Positions 52,490 to 61,678 of a stretch of 64,000 nucleotides of DNA are shown one piece after another. Position numbers and translations under genes: made by a program. Numbering within the stretch: position 1 is the stretch's first letter; every line of letters starts with the position of its first letter. The stretch is from Eukaryota sp. TZLM1-RC. Taxonomy: Eukaryota > Metamonada: BaSk clade. The notes below the pieces were generated by a model. It saw only the letters and a program-made list of their open reading frames with translations, had not been told where the DNA came from and searched no databases. Location: positions 3,658,001-3,722,000 of the forward strand of contig JAUPSS010000002.1 of NCBI GenBank assembly GCA_040285825.1, read 5' to 3'.

Positions 52490-52537
52490 AATTCCCATAA
52501 ATGCATGATCAATTTTCGTGTGGAATAATTACAAAAA
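52490..52537 (-). ncRNA. candidate guide-RNA (omega RNA) end of Fanzor F5
   Basis: Matches the F4 3' flank at about 85% by eye. It contains a perfect 7-bp stem, GAAAATT with AATTTTC, around a GATCATGCATTTATGGG loop. Inferred from position only. Confidence 0.25.
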
Positions 52538-54160
52538 CTATCTACTGCACAGATACTGAGGCCTTTCATTGCCACTCATTCTGGCTTCAGCAATTGCAAA
52601 CATATTCACACAAGCCAACTTATTTCTATTGAAAAGCTTTGTTGAGCCTTTGTTACTGAGTTTGCAACTCTCACTATTACAAGCTAATAAACCATGACAT
52701 GTAGTAACAGGAGTCTTTTCTCTTCTATAGAATCTGGGATTTGTTACTCTCAAAAACGTAGCAACCTTTTCAAAACAAACAACTTGGGCTTGTGTATTGA
52801 CCATTTTTAATCTCGGATCAGGCAACAAATCGTCCATCAATGTTTGTCTAATAATTGTCCATATTATTCTTGTATCAATGGGAAAATAACCAGGGCCTAC
52901 AGTGGTTGAAACAGGAGAAATATGATGAGGTTTTTTCTCTCTACTGGAAATATATTGGGCAATTGTAATTGCTGGTTTTAGGAATATTTGAGGATCTTTT
53001 TCAACAGCATCTGCAAGAAAATGAATATCCACTGGAAATATTAACTAAATTCTCGTCAGTGACCAATTTCTCAATTTGGCAAGTAAAAGGCTCAATAAGA
53101 CCTTCAAATATGTCTGTAAGTTCATTATTTCTTATATCATGATGTTCACATAAATCGAAAAATTCATCATTCAGGAGGTCTGAAATATTTTCAGGTTGAT
53201 GAAACAAAGAACTCGAGCAATCTTTTTCATCAACTAAAAACAAGTTTTTGAATTGACGAAGCCTAAATCTAAATAATGAAATTATAGTAGACAATGGCGT
53301 TGAGTATCCACCCAGCTTGTGCATTTCTGCTAACACACTTCCCACTTCTGGTTTGTTAAAGTAAACATTAATAAATCGATTAATATGTTTTTCATAATTT
53401 AGTTTCAAATTATTCTCAAAATAGGCAAACATTACTGGGGCCATATACTGAGGTGGTCTACTGAAGCCATCAGTTGGAAATCATAGAAACAACTCAGGCC
53501 TATATCTCAAATGGTCTACATAACTCAATGTTTTGTTCAACTTTTGTTGTTCAAAGGTGGTCGATAATCTATAATCTCCTTCACCATAAACAAAGTTTTG
53601 AAAATCCTCTGGAAATGCACTTTATGGTTTCACCATTTCTTGCCCATAATACTCAGCTGAAATAGTACGAATTGTGGCCATTAATGATTCATATAATTGG
53701 GCAGATATTCCTGGTGGTATAAAATTAAGTTCAAAACAAGACTGTAAATACAGCTTTAAGCAACATGTGGTGTGAATACGTATCTGTTGAAATTTTACAG
53801 CAATTTCTCTCAATTTTCGTATCACATTTGAATGTTTGACTATTGAATTGACGGTTGCTCGAATGGTTTTATAAGATGATAAAATAAATTTATCTTTCTG
53901 AAACAGCACGAAACGATTCAGACAAAGGATACATTCATAAAGCCTATATTGAATCGAATTTTGTATCAAAGAAGGAGTAGCTAAACAATCAATTGGCAAA
54001 ATATGGGAAAATTGTCTATGAAGTTTGCGTTTCTTTTTATTTATCATTTTATATGCCAGATTGCCTAATCCATGTCCGTAGGGTACTTTTATGAATTTTT
54101 GGCAAATACCAAAGTATCTAAAAGAAAAAAGCCATTTCCCCTGATGACAACTTCTCTCCA
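52490..54160 (-). pseudogene. Fanzor relic F5, internally deleted
   Basis: From the N-terminus: HTTCCLKLYLQSCFE (53780s), FAYFENNLKLNYEKHINRF (53424 down), then an open frame at 53032-52538. That frame joins HFLADAVEKDPQIFLKPAI and PGYFPIDTRIIW directly to CFEKVATFLRVTNPRFYRRE, CHGLLACNSESC and FNRNKLACVNM. Relative to F4 the RuvC-I region and the Glu block are deleted while the frame stays open. The RuvC-III Asp is Asn, as in F4. Frames break near 53622 and 53444. About 50 bp of 3' flank (52537-52490) match F4. It lies upstream of and in sense with the Pumilio gene. Confidence 0.78.
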
Positions 54161-54628
54161 TCTTGCTAAATGTTGATTGAGTACATCAATTGCTGTATCA
54201 TCTCGAACAGTGGGAAATGATAAATCAAAATAAGTTAATCTATTTTTCAAAACCTGTAAATCAAACTGCATTAAATTGTGATTAAGAAAACAATGCGGTT
54301 GATGAATACCAATAAGGTTTAAAAACCTACGAAGCAAGGTTTTTTCGTCAGAGAAAATTTCTACCTCAATATCCATATCAATGTCTGGTAATCTTACTCG
54401 AAGACTCATTCCCAACATAAGTGAATATTTACTCTGCAAAAAGACATTATGGCGGTAAAACTTACCAATAACAGTCGAAATTAAAAACACTTTTTGAAGG
54501 AGTTCAACCATAATGGTTGAGGGAAAATTTCGAAGACAAAGTACAGATAGAAGGCTGTGACAAATACCAGAGTTTAAGACTTACGTTGTACAAATACATT
54601 CGTGGTAGGGTTGTGTTGCAGAAGCCAT
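54089..54628 (-). pseudogene. family-B DNA polymerase exonuclease-like relic
   Basis: A possible tiny exon (54628-54585, MASATQPYHECICTT) joins over a 30-nt GT-AG gap (GTAAGT...GTCACAG) to the frame that ends at 54089. That frame reads EVEIFSDEKTLLRRFLNL, HCFLNHNLMQFDLQVLKNR and FFLLDTLVFAKN. The spacing of sE..LL..F and N..xFD...L..R matches the Exo II region of PolB 3'-5' exonucleases. The next frame (54161-53622) continues KVPYGHGLGNLAYKMI and IQYRLYECILCLNRF, like the Exo III side. Exo I and the polymerase domain are not seen. It lies just upstream of Fanzor F5 on the same strand, and the limit between them is uncertain. Confidence 0.4.
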
Positions 54629-54989
54629 TGTTATTCGTTGTGTTGCAACTCAAAATATACATTTTTCTATCCATGCTAATATATCTTAATACTAATACTC
54701 TGAACATTCTTTCCCACACACTCATTGATTGTTTCGTCACCATTGGTCTACAATTATCATGAATATGAGAGTAAGTAATCCTGTACATCTTCAGTGCACT
54801 GTTACATCCCTATCCCAACAGACGCCACATTCACTGTTTTGACAGTGTAGCAGTCCATGGCATGGGACTAGTTTGACAACGTCTATTTTTAGATTCCAAT
54901 TGTGTTGAAGTTCTGCAATTTTGTTTTCAAGATTTTGAAACAATGGTTAAAGAAAAAGCAATGAAAAGATATGATTTATTTATGGCGTT
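54629..54989. other. intergenic, no assignable gene
   Basis: No gene recognised; possibly the decayed 5' part of the PolB/Fanzor element. Confidence 0.4.
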
Positions 54990-55160
54990 TTCATATTTCA
55001 ATTTGCCATTATTAATAGATTACCTCGGTTTTGCAATTGAATACGGGATGCTTTAGCTAGACAGCAAGCAGATCAAGATTTTGTAGAGGAAGTCTTGGTT
55101 CAATGATAGTCGTCCCATTAGTTATTATTTAAATTTATCAAGTGTGTGAGTTTAATAATA
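54990..55160 (+). pseudogene. LINE family B fragment (3' end)
   Basis: Contains ATTAATAGATTACCTCGGTT, as at 9755 kb-scale position 9.76, then GATCAAGATTTTGTAGAGGA and the 3' UTR ATAGTCGTCCCATTAGTTAT. Confidence 0.7.
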
Positions 55161-55400
55161 GTAAAATTTTAAATGATAATATTATTTGTCGAATGTTTTG
55201 ACCAAACTTATAGTGGCCTCAATATGTTTTTTTGGAAAACATCACTGGTTCCTCATGTTTGGAAAAGCAATCTCAGTAATACAAATTGAGTAACAATCAA
55301 GTCCTACGTACATTTTGTTTGAAATAACCACCGTCTCTTGATCAACTGTTCGAACATTCAGGTTTATGAAAACACTAAAAATGATAAATATAAAGCAAAG
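55161..55400 (+). other. left flank of the Ty3 element, probable LINE debris
   Basis: The last 45 bp encode NDKYKAK-like sequence, resembling the K..KY block of the LINE endonuclease. The matching continuation appears after the 3' LTR. Confidence 0.35.
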
Positions 55401-55556
55401 TGTTAGCCTTGGATAATATTTATAATAGTTTATTTATAGTTTACTAATAGTATTTGTATTTATTGCGCCTATGCGCTTAAGTTTAGGGAAATCCTTATTT
55501 CCCTGTAATAAATTACATTTAAGGTATACTCAATGTCTAACCCCCACAGATCATCA
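55401..55556 (+). repeat. 5' LTR (156 bp)
   Basis: Begins TGTTAGCCTTGG and ends ACAGATCATCA; the same sequence is at 62616-62771. It contains the gag ATG at its base 133. A TGG that might start a primer-binding site lies at 55565, already inside gag. Confidence 0.93.
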
Positions 55557-58055
55557 ATACGTATTGGATCACCTTTGGGTGGTTCCAATGACAACTCCGA
55601 GACTGTTAGGACTGATCCTCCTACGTCTCACTCTTCGAGTTCTTCCTCCCGAACTCCTCAGTCGGGACCAGAACAACCCTTGTCAACTGGGCCCGAGGGA
55701 AGCAATGCTTCTCCTCCTCCTGTGTTAACTCCTCCCTCCGGAGATCCTGTTACACAACCCAATGTTACAAGTTCTTCCTCCCAAACTCCTCAGTTGGGAA
55801 CAGAACAACCCTCTGGCGGCGAGAGAAGTGATACTTCCTCTCAACCCTCGGGTCAAGGTTCCACTCCATCTACGGATGACGTTCCTGTGGTTCCTATCAG
55901 TCTTCCTGTTCCTCCCTCTAATGTGGAAAACTTTGTACCTCTTTCTCCTCCCCCTGGTTCTGAAGGAGAGGTTGAAGATTCCCTTTTAGGTCCTGAACAG
56001 TTCAGTACTTTAGATGAATATCTGAAGTATGTCATCAACCAGACTGACCCTGACTCGGCTAGCAACAAGATATCTGAGCTGTTGAAGCTCAAGAGGGTAG
56101 AGCCTCCCTCTTCACCTATTGTTTGCGCTCCTGTTGCCCCTTCCACTTCTTCTACGGAAGCTCCTGGGGAAGGACAACAAGTTCTTTCTACTTCTTCTAC
56201 GGAAGCTCCTGGGGAAGGACAACAAGCTCCTTCCATTCCTTCTAGAGAAGTACCTATGGAAAGCAGCCCTCCACAACAACCAGCTCCTCCTGCAGTCCCT
56301 GCTGGTAGCCCAAATCCTACTACTCCTTCTCAAGAAGTTCCTGTAGCAGGCCTTCCTGATACTTCTGCTCCTACTACGGTAGCTCCTACAGAAGTCCATT
56401 CAACTCCATCTGTTCCTCCTTCGGGAGTTTCTACTAGAGGAGTAATTCATGTCCCTGCAACCTCTGGCCAGACTCCTCAGCAAGGTCACGTTGTTTCTTC
56501 TATTCCTGCTGCTTGGCAGGTGCTTAGTGCTGCACAGCCTAACACTTATCAAGCCCCAAGCCAGCCCCAGGAATCAGATTCTCCTTTCATCTCTACCCAA
56601 CAGAGAACTGAAGCTCAAAACTTAGTTCTCAATGCTGGTATTGAGTTAATGCTAGGAGATCCTGCATCGATTCCTCCCAATGAACTCATTGCTGCTTTAC
56701 CCCCATTTTGGGGTCCAGAAGTGGTTAATGATCACGGCTTTAGGATCCGCAGAAGAATAGGTCCCTACTTCCCAACGGAAGAAGTAGACAATCTTACGGT
56801 TCGTTGTGACCCTCCTCCAATTTATCCTCAACGGGATACTGTTGGAGGGTTCAGAACTCCTCGTGAAGGTGTACAGAGGATCTTCGCTGGTGATGAGCTG
56901 AATCTCTTCCTCAACCGATGTAACCCATGTCCTTTCCCCAGGTTTAGCCCTGGATACAATGCCTCTCTTGATATTTATATCAATAGAGACTTCAGGACTG
57001 GATGGTGGTACACTTACACTACGAACTACCAAAGATTGTACCTTCAAGACCGCAGACCAGACCATTGCGCGTCATATTTTGGTCCAGAACATAGAAGGAA
57101 TAGGCCACTAAGGGACGCCCTGATGAATGTACAGGAGAACATTGGTGTCACCAATTCTAGTTCTCTTCTGTGGGTCAATGTTGATGGTAATGTGCAAAGT
57201 TACTATCCGAGTGATCATGACCCAGTAGAATTGAGAACTTCTGAGCCTGACCCAGTTGAGACAGACACAGTTTTCTCATCTTTGAGCATTGAGCCTCAAG
57301 ATGACCAACAACAAGATGAGCCAATGGCGACTACTGACACTGTTGAGTCAGTGCAACAATCTGTAGTTGTCCAATCTCAGGATCCATCAACTCCTTCCCA
57401 GGTTCCTCAGGACCCTAGGCTCCTAGGAGTAACTCCTTCTAACACTCCCATAGCTCCCCAGTATTCCAACACCCTACTGATGGAAGCTATGGCGAGTTCA
57501 CAAGATAGAGATAGAGATAGACAAAGAGGTGGTCGTCCTAGAAAACCCACCCTGGAAGCCAACGATATCTCTGACCCAGTAAGGATCTTGAAATTCATCG
57601 ACAGATTTATTCTGTATGCTAGGACTGAGAGGACCATTGAAGAGAGAGACATCAATGAATCTGATCCTACTCAAGTCAGACTAGCAAGAGAAGTGTCTGA
57701 ATTAAGAAGGCAACTTGAGGAACGTTCTCGTCCTCCTGCCACTCCTCAATCCATAAGCAGAGAAAACCGGAACCTCCCTCTCGATCAGAGATATGGTAAC
57801 CCCCTCCACGAGTGGGACCGATTCAGAGCTGCTGCTCAAGTCGACCCTCGCAGGATCGCCTCCTGTGTTACTCCAGAATGCTTGGCCGCTCTGAGAGCTC
57901 AAGGCAGGTTTTCGTCCATGTCTGATAGTATCTCAGCTATCGACAACATCAATGAGGAGCAAATTTGGGAATCGATTTTACACCTCAGCCAGTATAGTAC
58001 ATTAGAAACGGCGAGGAATCAGTTATATAGAGTCCAGATGAATTGGAATATTTAG
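55533..58055 (+). CDS. gag: Ty3 Gag, first part
   Basis: 840 residues starting MSNPHRSSIRIGSPLGG; the ATG and the first 8 codons lie in the LTR. The first 350 residues are Pro/Ser/Thr-rich and contain a tandem duplication (STSSTEAPGEGQQ, at about 56140-56230). A more ordered region follows, with a Gag-like part near the end (DISDPVRILKFIDRFI). It ends at a TAG (58053-58055) after RVQMNWNI. The same frame continues open beyond this stop for 540 codons, so the TAG is either a recent mutation or a read-through site. Confidence 0.8.
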   Translation: MSNPHRSSIRIGSPLGGSNDNSETVRTDPPTSHSSSSSSRTPQSGPEQPLSTGPEGSNASPPPVLTPPSGDPVTQPNVTSSSSQTPQLGTEQPSGGERSDTSSQPSGQGSTPSTDDVPVVPISLPVPPSNVENFVPLSPPPGSEGEVEDSLLGPEQFSTLDEYLKYVINQTDPDSASNKISELLKLKRVEPPSSPIVCAPVAPSTSSTEAPGEGQQVLSTSSTEAPGEGQQAPSIPSREVPMESSPPQQPAPPAVPAGSPNPTTPSQEVPVAGLPDTSAPTTVAPTEVHSTPSVPPSGVSTRGVIHVPATSGQTPQQGHVVSSIPAAWQVLSAAQPNTYQAPSQPQESDSPFISTQQRTEAQNLVLNAGIELMLGDPASIPPNELIAALPPFWGPEVVNDHGFRIRRRIGPYFPTEEVDNLTVRCDPPPIYPQRDTVGGFRTPREGVQRIFAGDELNLFLNRCNPCPFPRFSPGYNASLDIYINRDFRTGWWYTYTTNYQRLYLQDRRPDHCASYFGPEHRRNRPLRDALMNVQENIGVTNSSSLLWVNVDGNVQSYYPSDHDPVELRTSEPDPVETDTVFSSLSIEPQDDQQQDEPMATTDTVESVQQSVVVQSQDPSTPSQVPQDPRLLGVTPSNTPIAPQYSNTLLMEAMASSQDRDRDRQRGGRPRKPTLEANDISDPVRILKFIDRFILYARTERTIEERDINESDPTQVRLAREVSELRRQLEERSRPPATPQSISRENRNLPLDQRYGNPLHEWDRFRAAAQVDPRRIASCVTPECLAALRAQGRFSSMSDSISAIDNINEEQIWESILHLSQYSTLETARNQLYRVQMNWNI

Positions 58056-59675
58056 GACTTTAGGAATCGCTGGGGCGACTTCACAGTGAGGCTAATGAGA
58101 ACGGTTTCACGAAGTACTGCCATTTCTGACGTCAGGGCAAGCGACCGTGCCTTGTATGGTCAACACTTTCTACAGCGTATTCAAAACTGGGAAATTGCAA
58201 CCCATATGATCGATTCTGTTGGTATTCAGGCCATCAGTGACAACCTGAGAACAGTATGGTCCACACCCAATGTTTGGCAACACCATACATTACAACAATT
58301 TGTCGACATCCTTGCTGCTGAATACATGAGTTGGTGTTCAGCAAGATCCTATGACGAGCAAAGGGCCAACATCAGTGACAGCTATCAACAACATATGGGT
58401 CACTACGTTAGAGCAAACCCAAAGGACAAGAAAAGAATAGGCAAATTTAAGCCTGCGGGTTCCAGCGTCGCCCCTGCTCAACTTACCAAAAGGAGCAAGT
58501 CGCAAATTAAGAAAGAAAGAGATAAAGCTGGTCTCTGTAGATTCTGTGGTCTTCCAGGCCACTCCATTAACGAATGTCCCGACCCTGATTGCCAGCGATC
58601 CAAGCAATGGCGAGAAGCCAACCCAGATGCCGTTCGAGCATATTTGGCTAGGGGTAGTAGTAATAGTAGTAGTAGAGGCAGAGGTAGACGTAGAGGAAGA
58701 GGCAAGGGCCCTTCTAGTAGTAATAAACGTTCCCATAAATATTCTATGTTTACTATAGAGCAAGATAGCTCTCCAACAGGTAATACATCAAAGCAACGTT
58801 CAAACAAATGTTCCTTGTTTACTATAGAGCAAGACAGCTCTCCAGCACGTAAAACACCAAACATAAAACAAACCTCAGTCTCCAACCAGTGGATTAAGTG
58901 CTTAACTAATCCTTTGACTACCCAGAATTTTAAAACAGCTACAACGATAGAAACACCAAATAAACCCTGTTTCATTCATGAGTTCGACTCGAACCCAGAC
59001 TCAGAGTCCCACAGTGATATCTTCATGGTTCGCACCTCAGATGTCGCACGCAAAAATTTAAAATTGAAATTTTCAATAAATAACTGCGAAATAGAAGGGA
59101 TCATCGACTCTGGAGCTTCGATATCAGTCATCACTGTTGATCTAGCAGAGAGATGCAACATGGTAAAGACTAACCATTGCATAAACTTTAAGTCTGCAAA
59201 CAACATCATGTCGAAGTCTTTAGGATCAGCAGAAGGCACACTGAGCTTCAGACTCGGTAGTGTAACCCAATTAGTTCATGTGAAACATAGCTTGGCCATC
59301 ATTCCTGGCAACAATATGTTACTAATTGGTAGAGACCTGCTGCATCACCTAGGCTTATTGAACGATGAAGGCCTCTTCATCAAGATGGATGAGGAACATC
59401 GTACATTACTTCTGCCTGAGGCTGAATTCGACCATCGAATCTCCCAAGTCTCAGATGTCGTCAACGTCCCCAGACGTTGGTTGGAGCACATACAGTCTTC
59501 TGGTTGTACTATTAACCTCGACTGTGACAACGACAAGAAGACCTTACTTCTAACCTTGAAAGAGTTCGAAGAGACATTCACCCTTAAGCCGCATGCTGAT
59601 GGGATTGACTGTCCTCCAATGGAGATCAACTTTCACGATGAAAGTATTCGAGTCAGACGACCCCTCGTAGGTTAA
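58056..59675 (+). CDS. Ty3 Gag end (zinc knuckle) and aspartic protease
   Basis: In frame with Gag beyond the TAG. It continues DFRNRWGDFTVRLMRTVS, then a CCHC knuckle CRFCGLPGHSINEC, an Arg/Gly/Ser-rich stretch, and a duplicated YSMFTIEQDSSP/CSLFTIEQDSSP. The retroviral-type protease follows with IDSGASISVI (catalytic DSGA) and LLIGRDLLHHLG. It ends at a TAA just after RVRRPLVG. The first ATG in this segment is at 58094. Confidence 0.8.
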   Translation, partial: DFRNRWGDFTVRLMRTVSRSTAISDVRASDRALYGQHFLQRIQNWEIATHMIDSVGIQAISDNLRTVWSTPNVWQHHTLQQFVDILAAEYMSWCSARSYDEQRANISDSYQQHMGHYVRANPKDKKRIGKFKPAGSSVAPAQLTKRSKSQIKKERDKAGLCRFCGLPGHSINECPDPDCQRSKQWREANPDAVRAYLARGSSNSSSRGRGRRRGRGKGPSSSNKRSHKYSMFTIEQDSSPTGNTSKQRSNKCSLFTIEQDSSPARKTPNIKQTSVSNQWIKCLTNPLTTQNFKTATTIETPNKPCFIHEFDSNPDSESHSDIFMVRTSDVARKNLKLKFSINNCEIEGIIDSGASISVITVDLAERCNMVKTNHCINFKSANNIMSKSLGSAEGTLSFRLGSVTQLVHVKHSLAIIPGNNMLLIGRDLLHHLGLLNDEGLFIKMDEEHRTLLLPEAEFDHRISQVSDVVNVPRRWLEHIQSSGCTINLDCDNDKKTLLLTLKEFEETFTLKPHADGIDCPPMEINFHDESIRVRRPLVG

Positions 59676-60262
59676 ACCCCGAGAAACAGAAAGTCGCCGA
59701 ACAGATCTTCGATGAACTCGTCGAGTCTGGATTTGCTGTACCATCGAACCATGAGTTCAGCTCTCCAGTATGTCTTGTGGTATACCCTGATCATCGTAAG
59801 CCTCGTCTTACTGGTGATTACAGCGGCAAGGACGGAGTCAACGCCAACACTATTCCCGTTGAACCTAATCTCCCCAGAATATCCGATGTGCTAGTCTTCC
59901 TTTCAGAAGCCAATTTCATCGGTACCCTTGACCTCCCCAAAGCCTTTTGGCAACTAAAAATTGCAGAAAAGGACTGGGAGAAGACTGCCTTAAGCATCCC
60001 TGGCAAAAGCATCATGTTTAAACGTGCTGCTTTCGGCCTCAAGAACGTTCCTGCAGTTTTCCAGAACGTTATGGCAGACATCTTCTCCGGAGACGGTGTA
60101 TTCATCTATATAGATGACATCATTATAGTAGGTAGAACTTTCAACGAGTTCCTCGGACGTCTAAGACGTGTCCTCGAGAAGGCTCGAACCCGTAGAGTTA
60201 GCCTTGGACTGCCCAAGTGCCATTTTGTGTCCTCTAGACACCCAATAAAAGATCCTTGGTAG
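59642..60262 (+). CDS. pol: Ty3 reverse transcriptase (frame -1 relative to protease)
   Basis: This frame contains RRLNPEKQKVAEQI, SPVCLVVYPDHRKPRL, GTLDLPKAFWQLKI, AAFGLKNVPAVFQNVM and FIYIDDIIIVG with the catalytic YIDD. It overlaps the end of the protease frame, so a -1 shift near 59660-59670 is needed. It ends prematurely at PIKDPW, where RT should continue. Confidence 0.85.
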   Translation, partial: KYSSQTTPRRLNPEKQKVAEQIFDELVESGFAVPSNHEFSSPVCLVVYPDHRKPRLTGDYSGKDGVNANTIPVEPNLPRISDVLVFLSEANFIGTLDLPKAFWQLKIAEKDWEKTALSIPGKSIMFKRAAFGLKNVPAVFQNVMADIFSGDGVFIYIDDIIIVGRTFNEFLGRLRRVLEKARTRRVSLGLPKCHFVSSRHPIKDPW

Positions 60263-60947
60263 CAGATTCCAACACAAAACCAGGACCATTGATCCTACAC
60301 GCACAGAGTCTTTACTGAATCTTCCCAGACCTAAGACTGTGAAAGACGCCCGTAGCCTTATCGGCTCAGTCAACTTCATTAGGGAATGGCTTCCCCAGGT
60401 AACCAAGCATGTTGCCCCGATCATCAAACTAACACACGGCAAACCACGTCGCCTGCAGTGGAAAGACACTCACGACCACCATTTAGCCGAAATCAAACGC
60501 CTGATCGCGGAGCATATGCCTCTAAACTTACCTCCGGTGGATAACCAAGTACTAATTAGTTGCGATGCCTCTGATATAGCAGTTGGCGGCGTGATTTGGG
60601 AACAATTAGAACCCACTAAGGACCCTGGTACTTCCTTACTCAATAGGAAATGTAGACCAATCAGCTTCTTCAGCAGATTGTTGACTAACTCCCAGCAGAA
60701 CTGGCCCACGGTACAGAAAGAGCTTTACGCTATCCTTCTCATGCTTACCGAAAGTGGCTTCGAGAACTACCTCAAAGGAAGGCGCCTGATCATTTTCACA
60801 GATCACCAAAACCTTACTTACATGCTCACCGCTCCGAACAAAAACAGAATAGTCAGAAGGTGGCTTCCCATCTTTTCTGAGTTCCTATTCGACATAGTTC
60901 ATACAAAGGGGAAGAGAACCATTGGGCAGACATGCTATCTAGGATAG
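60249..60947 (+). CDS. pol: Ty3 RT connection and RNase H
   Basis: Resumes in a third frame with KILGSRFQHKTRTIDP and RSLIGSVNFIREWLP. RNase H follows: ISCDASDIAVGGVIWEQ, SQQNWPTVQKELYAILL and IIFTDHQNLTYM (Asp, Glu, Asp present). It ends TIGQTCYLG, where the usual WADMLSR is in the next frame. Confidence 0.85.
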   Translation, partial: KILGSRFQHKTRTIDPTRTESLLNLPRPKTVKDARSLIGSVNFIREWLPQVTKHVAPIIKLTHGKPRRLQWKDTHDHHLAEIKRLIAEHMPLNLPPVDNQVLISCDASDIAVGGVIWEQLEPTKDPGTSLLNRKCRPISFFSRLLTNSQQNWPTVQKELYAILLMLTESGFENYLKGRRLIIFTDHQNLTYMLTAPNKNRIVRRWLPIFSEFLFDIVHTKGKRTIGQTCYLG

Positions 60948-61678
60948 TACCGCCCCAAGACAATCATACCATCAACCATCTGGTACATTCTAATGACCAA
61001 GAGTTTCACCCTATCTACTACACAAATAGGATTGACGAAACTGAGTCAGAGAGATGCTTCGTTGAAGATCTCCATACATTTGAGAAGGTGCTCATCCTTC
61101 AAGACAGATGCTCCAATGACCTTCCACTCTTCGAGCCATGGCTCTGCAAGATCAGGTCCGAACAAAAGCGAGCCCTCGCTAACCAGGACACCTCATTTAA
61201 CAACTGTACTTTGGATAGTCGTCTAGATCTTTATCTGACTCCAGAGCACAAGATCGTGATTCCTCAATCACTGGTTAAGGATACGCTTAACCTTCTACAT
61301 GGACTCCCGCAAGGTGGCCACCCCAGTAAGGCAGAAAGTCTCCTCAGACTCAAGAACAGCGACTACTGGTGGCCTAACATGCTTTCAGACATGACCAAGC
61401 ACGTCCAAGAATGCCCCTCCTGTCAGAAGACAGCAGCAGTCCCCAAACTGCATGTCCCTACAACTGGTTCCTTGTGGGCTGACAGACCATTCGCAAGAGT
61501 TAACGTCGACGTCATTGGTCCTCTTCCTGAAGATCAAGACGGCCACAGATACATTCTTGTATTTGTGGATAGCTTCACGAGGTTCACTATCATAGTCCCC
61601 TCAAAGAACTCAACGCCAACCTTACCGCTGACGCTCTCATATGGAAGGTATGCGCGATATTCGGGATCCCGTTCATAG
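60932..61678 (+). CDS. pol: Ty3 integrase, N-terminal part
   Basis: Starts with ADMLSRIVPPQD, then the HHCC zinc domain (LLHGLPQGGHPSKAES, HVQECPSCQKTA) and the first catalytic Asp in RVNVDVIGPLPEDQ, VFVDSFTRF. The frame ends at 61678 after GRYARYSGSRS, a shifted reading of the next block. Confidence 0.85.
   Translation: MLSRIVPPQDNHTINHLVHSNDQEFHPIYYTNRIDETESERCFVEDLHTFEKVLILQDRCSNDLPLFEPWLCKIRSEQKRALANQDTSFNNCTLDSRLDLYLTPEHKIVIPQSLVKDTLNLLHGLPQGGHPSKAESLLRLKNSDYWWPNMLSDMTKHVQECPSCQKTAAVPKLHVPTTGSLWADRPFARVNVDVIGPLPEDQDGHRYILVFVDSFTRFTIIVPSKNSTPTLPLTLSYGRYARYSGSRS

Noticed and set aside
54418-54490. A second tiny intron (GTAAGT...TTGCAG) in the PolB-like frame
   Set aside because: Unspliced sequence is already in frame, and removing it would create a stop.
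59665-59675. Classical slippery heptamer at the protease/RT junction
   Set aside because: No X-XXY-YYZ heptamer is visible near the frame change; an indel or error is at least as likely.
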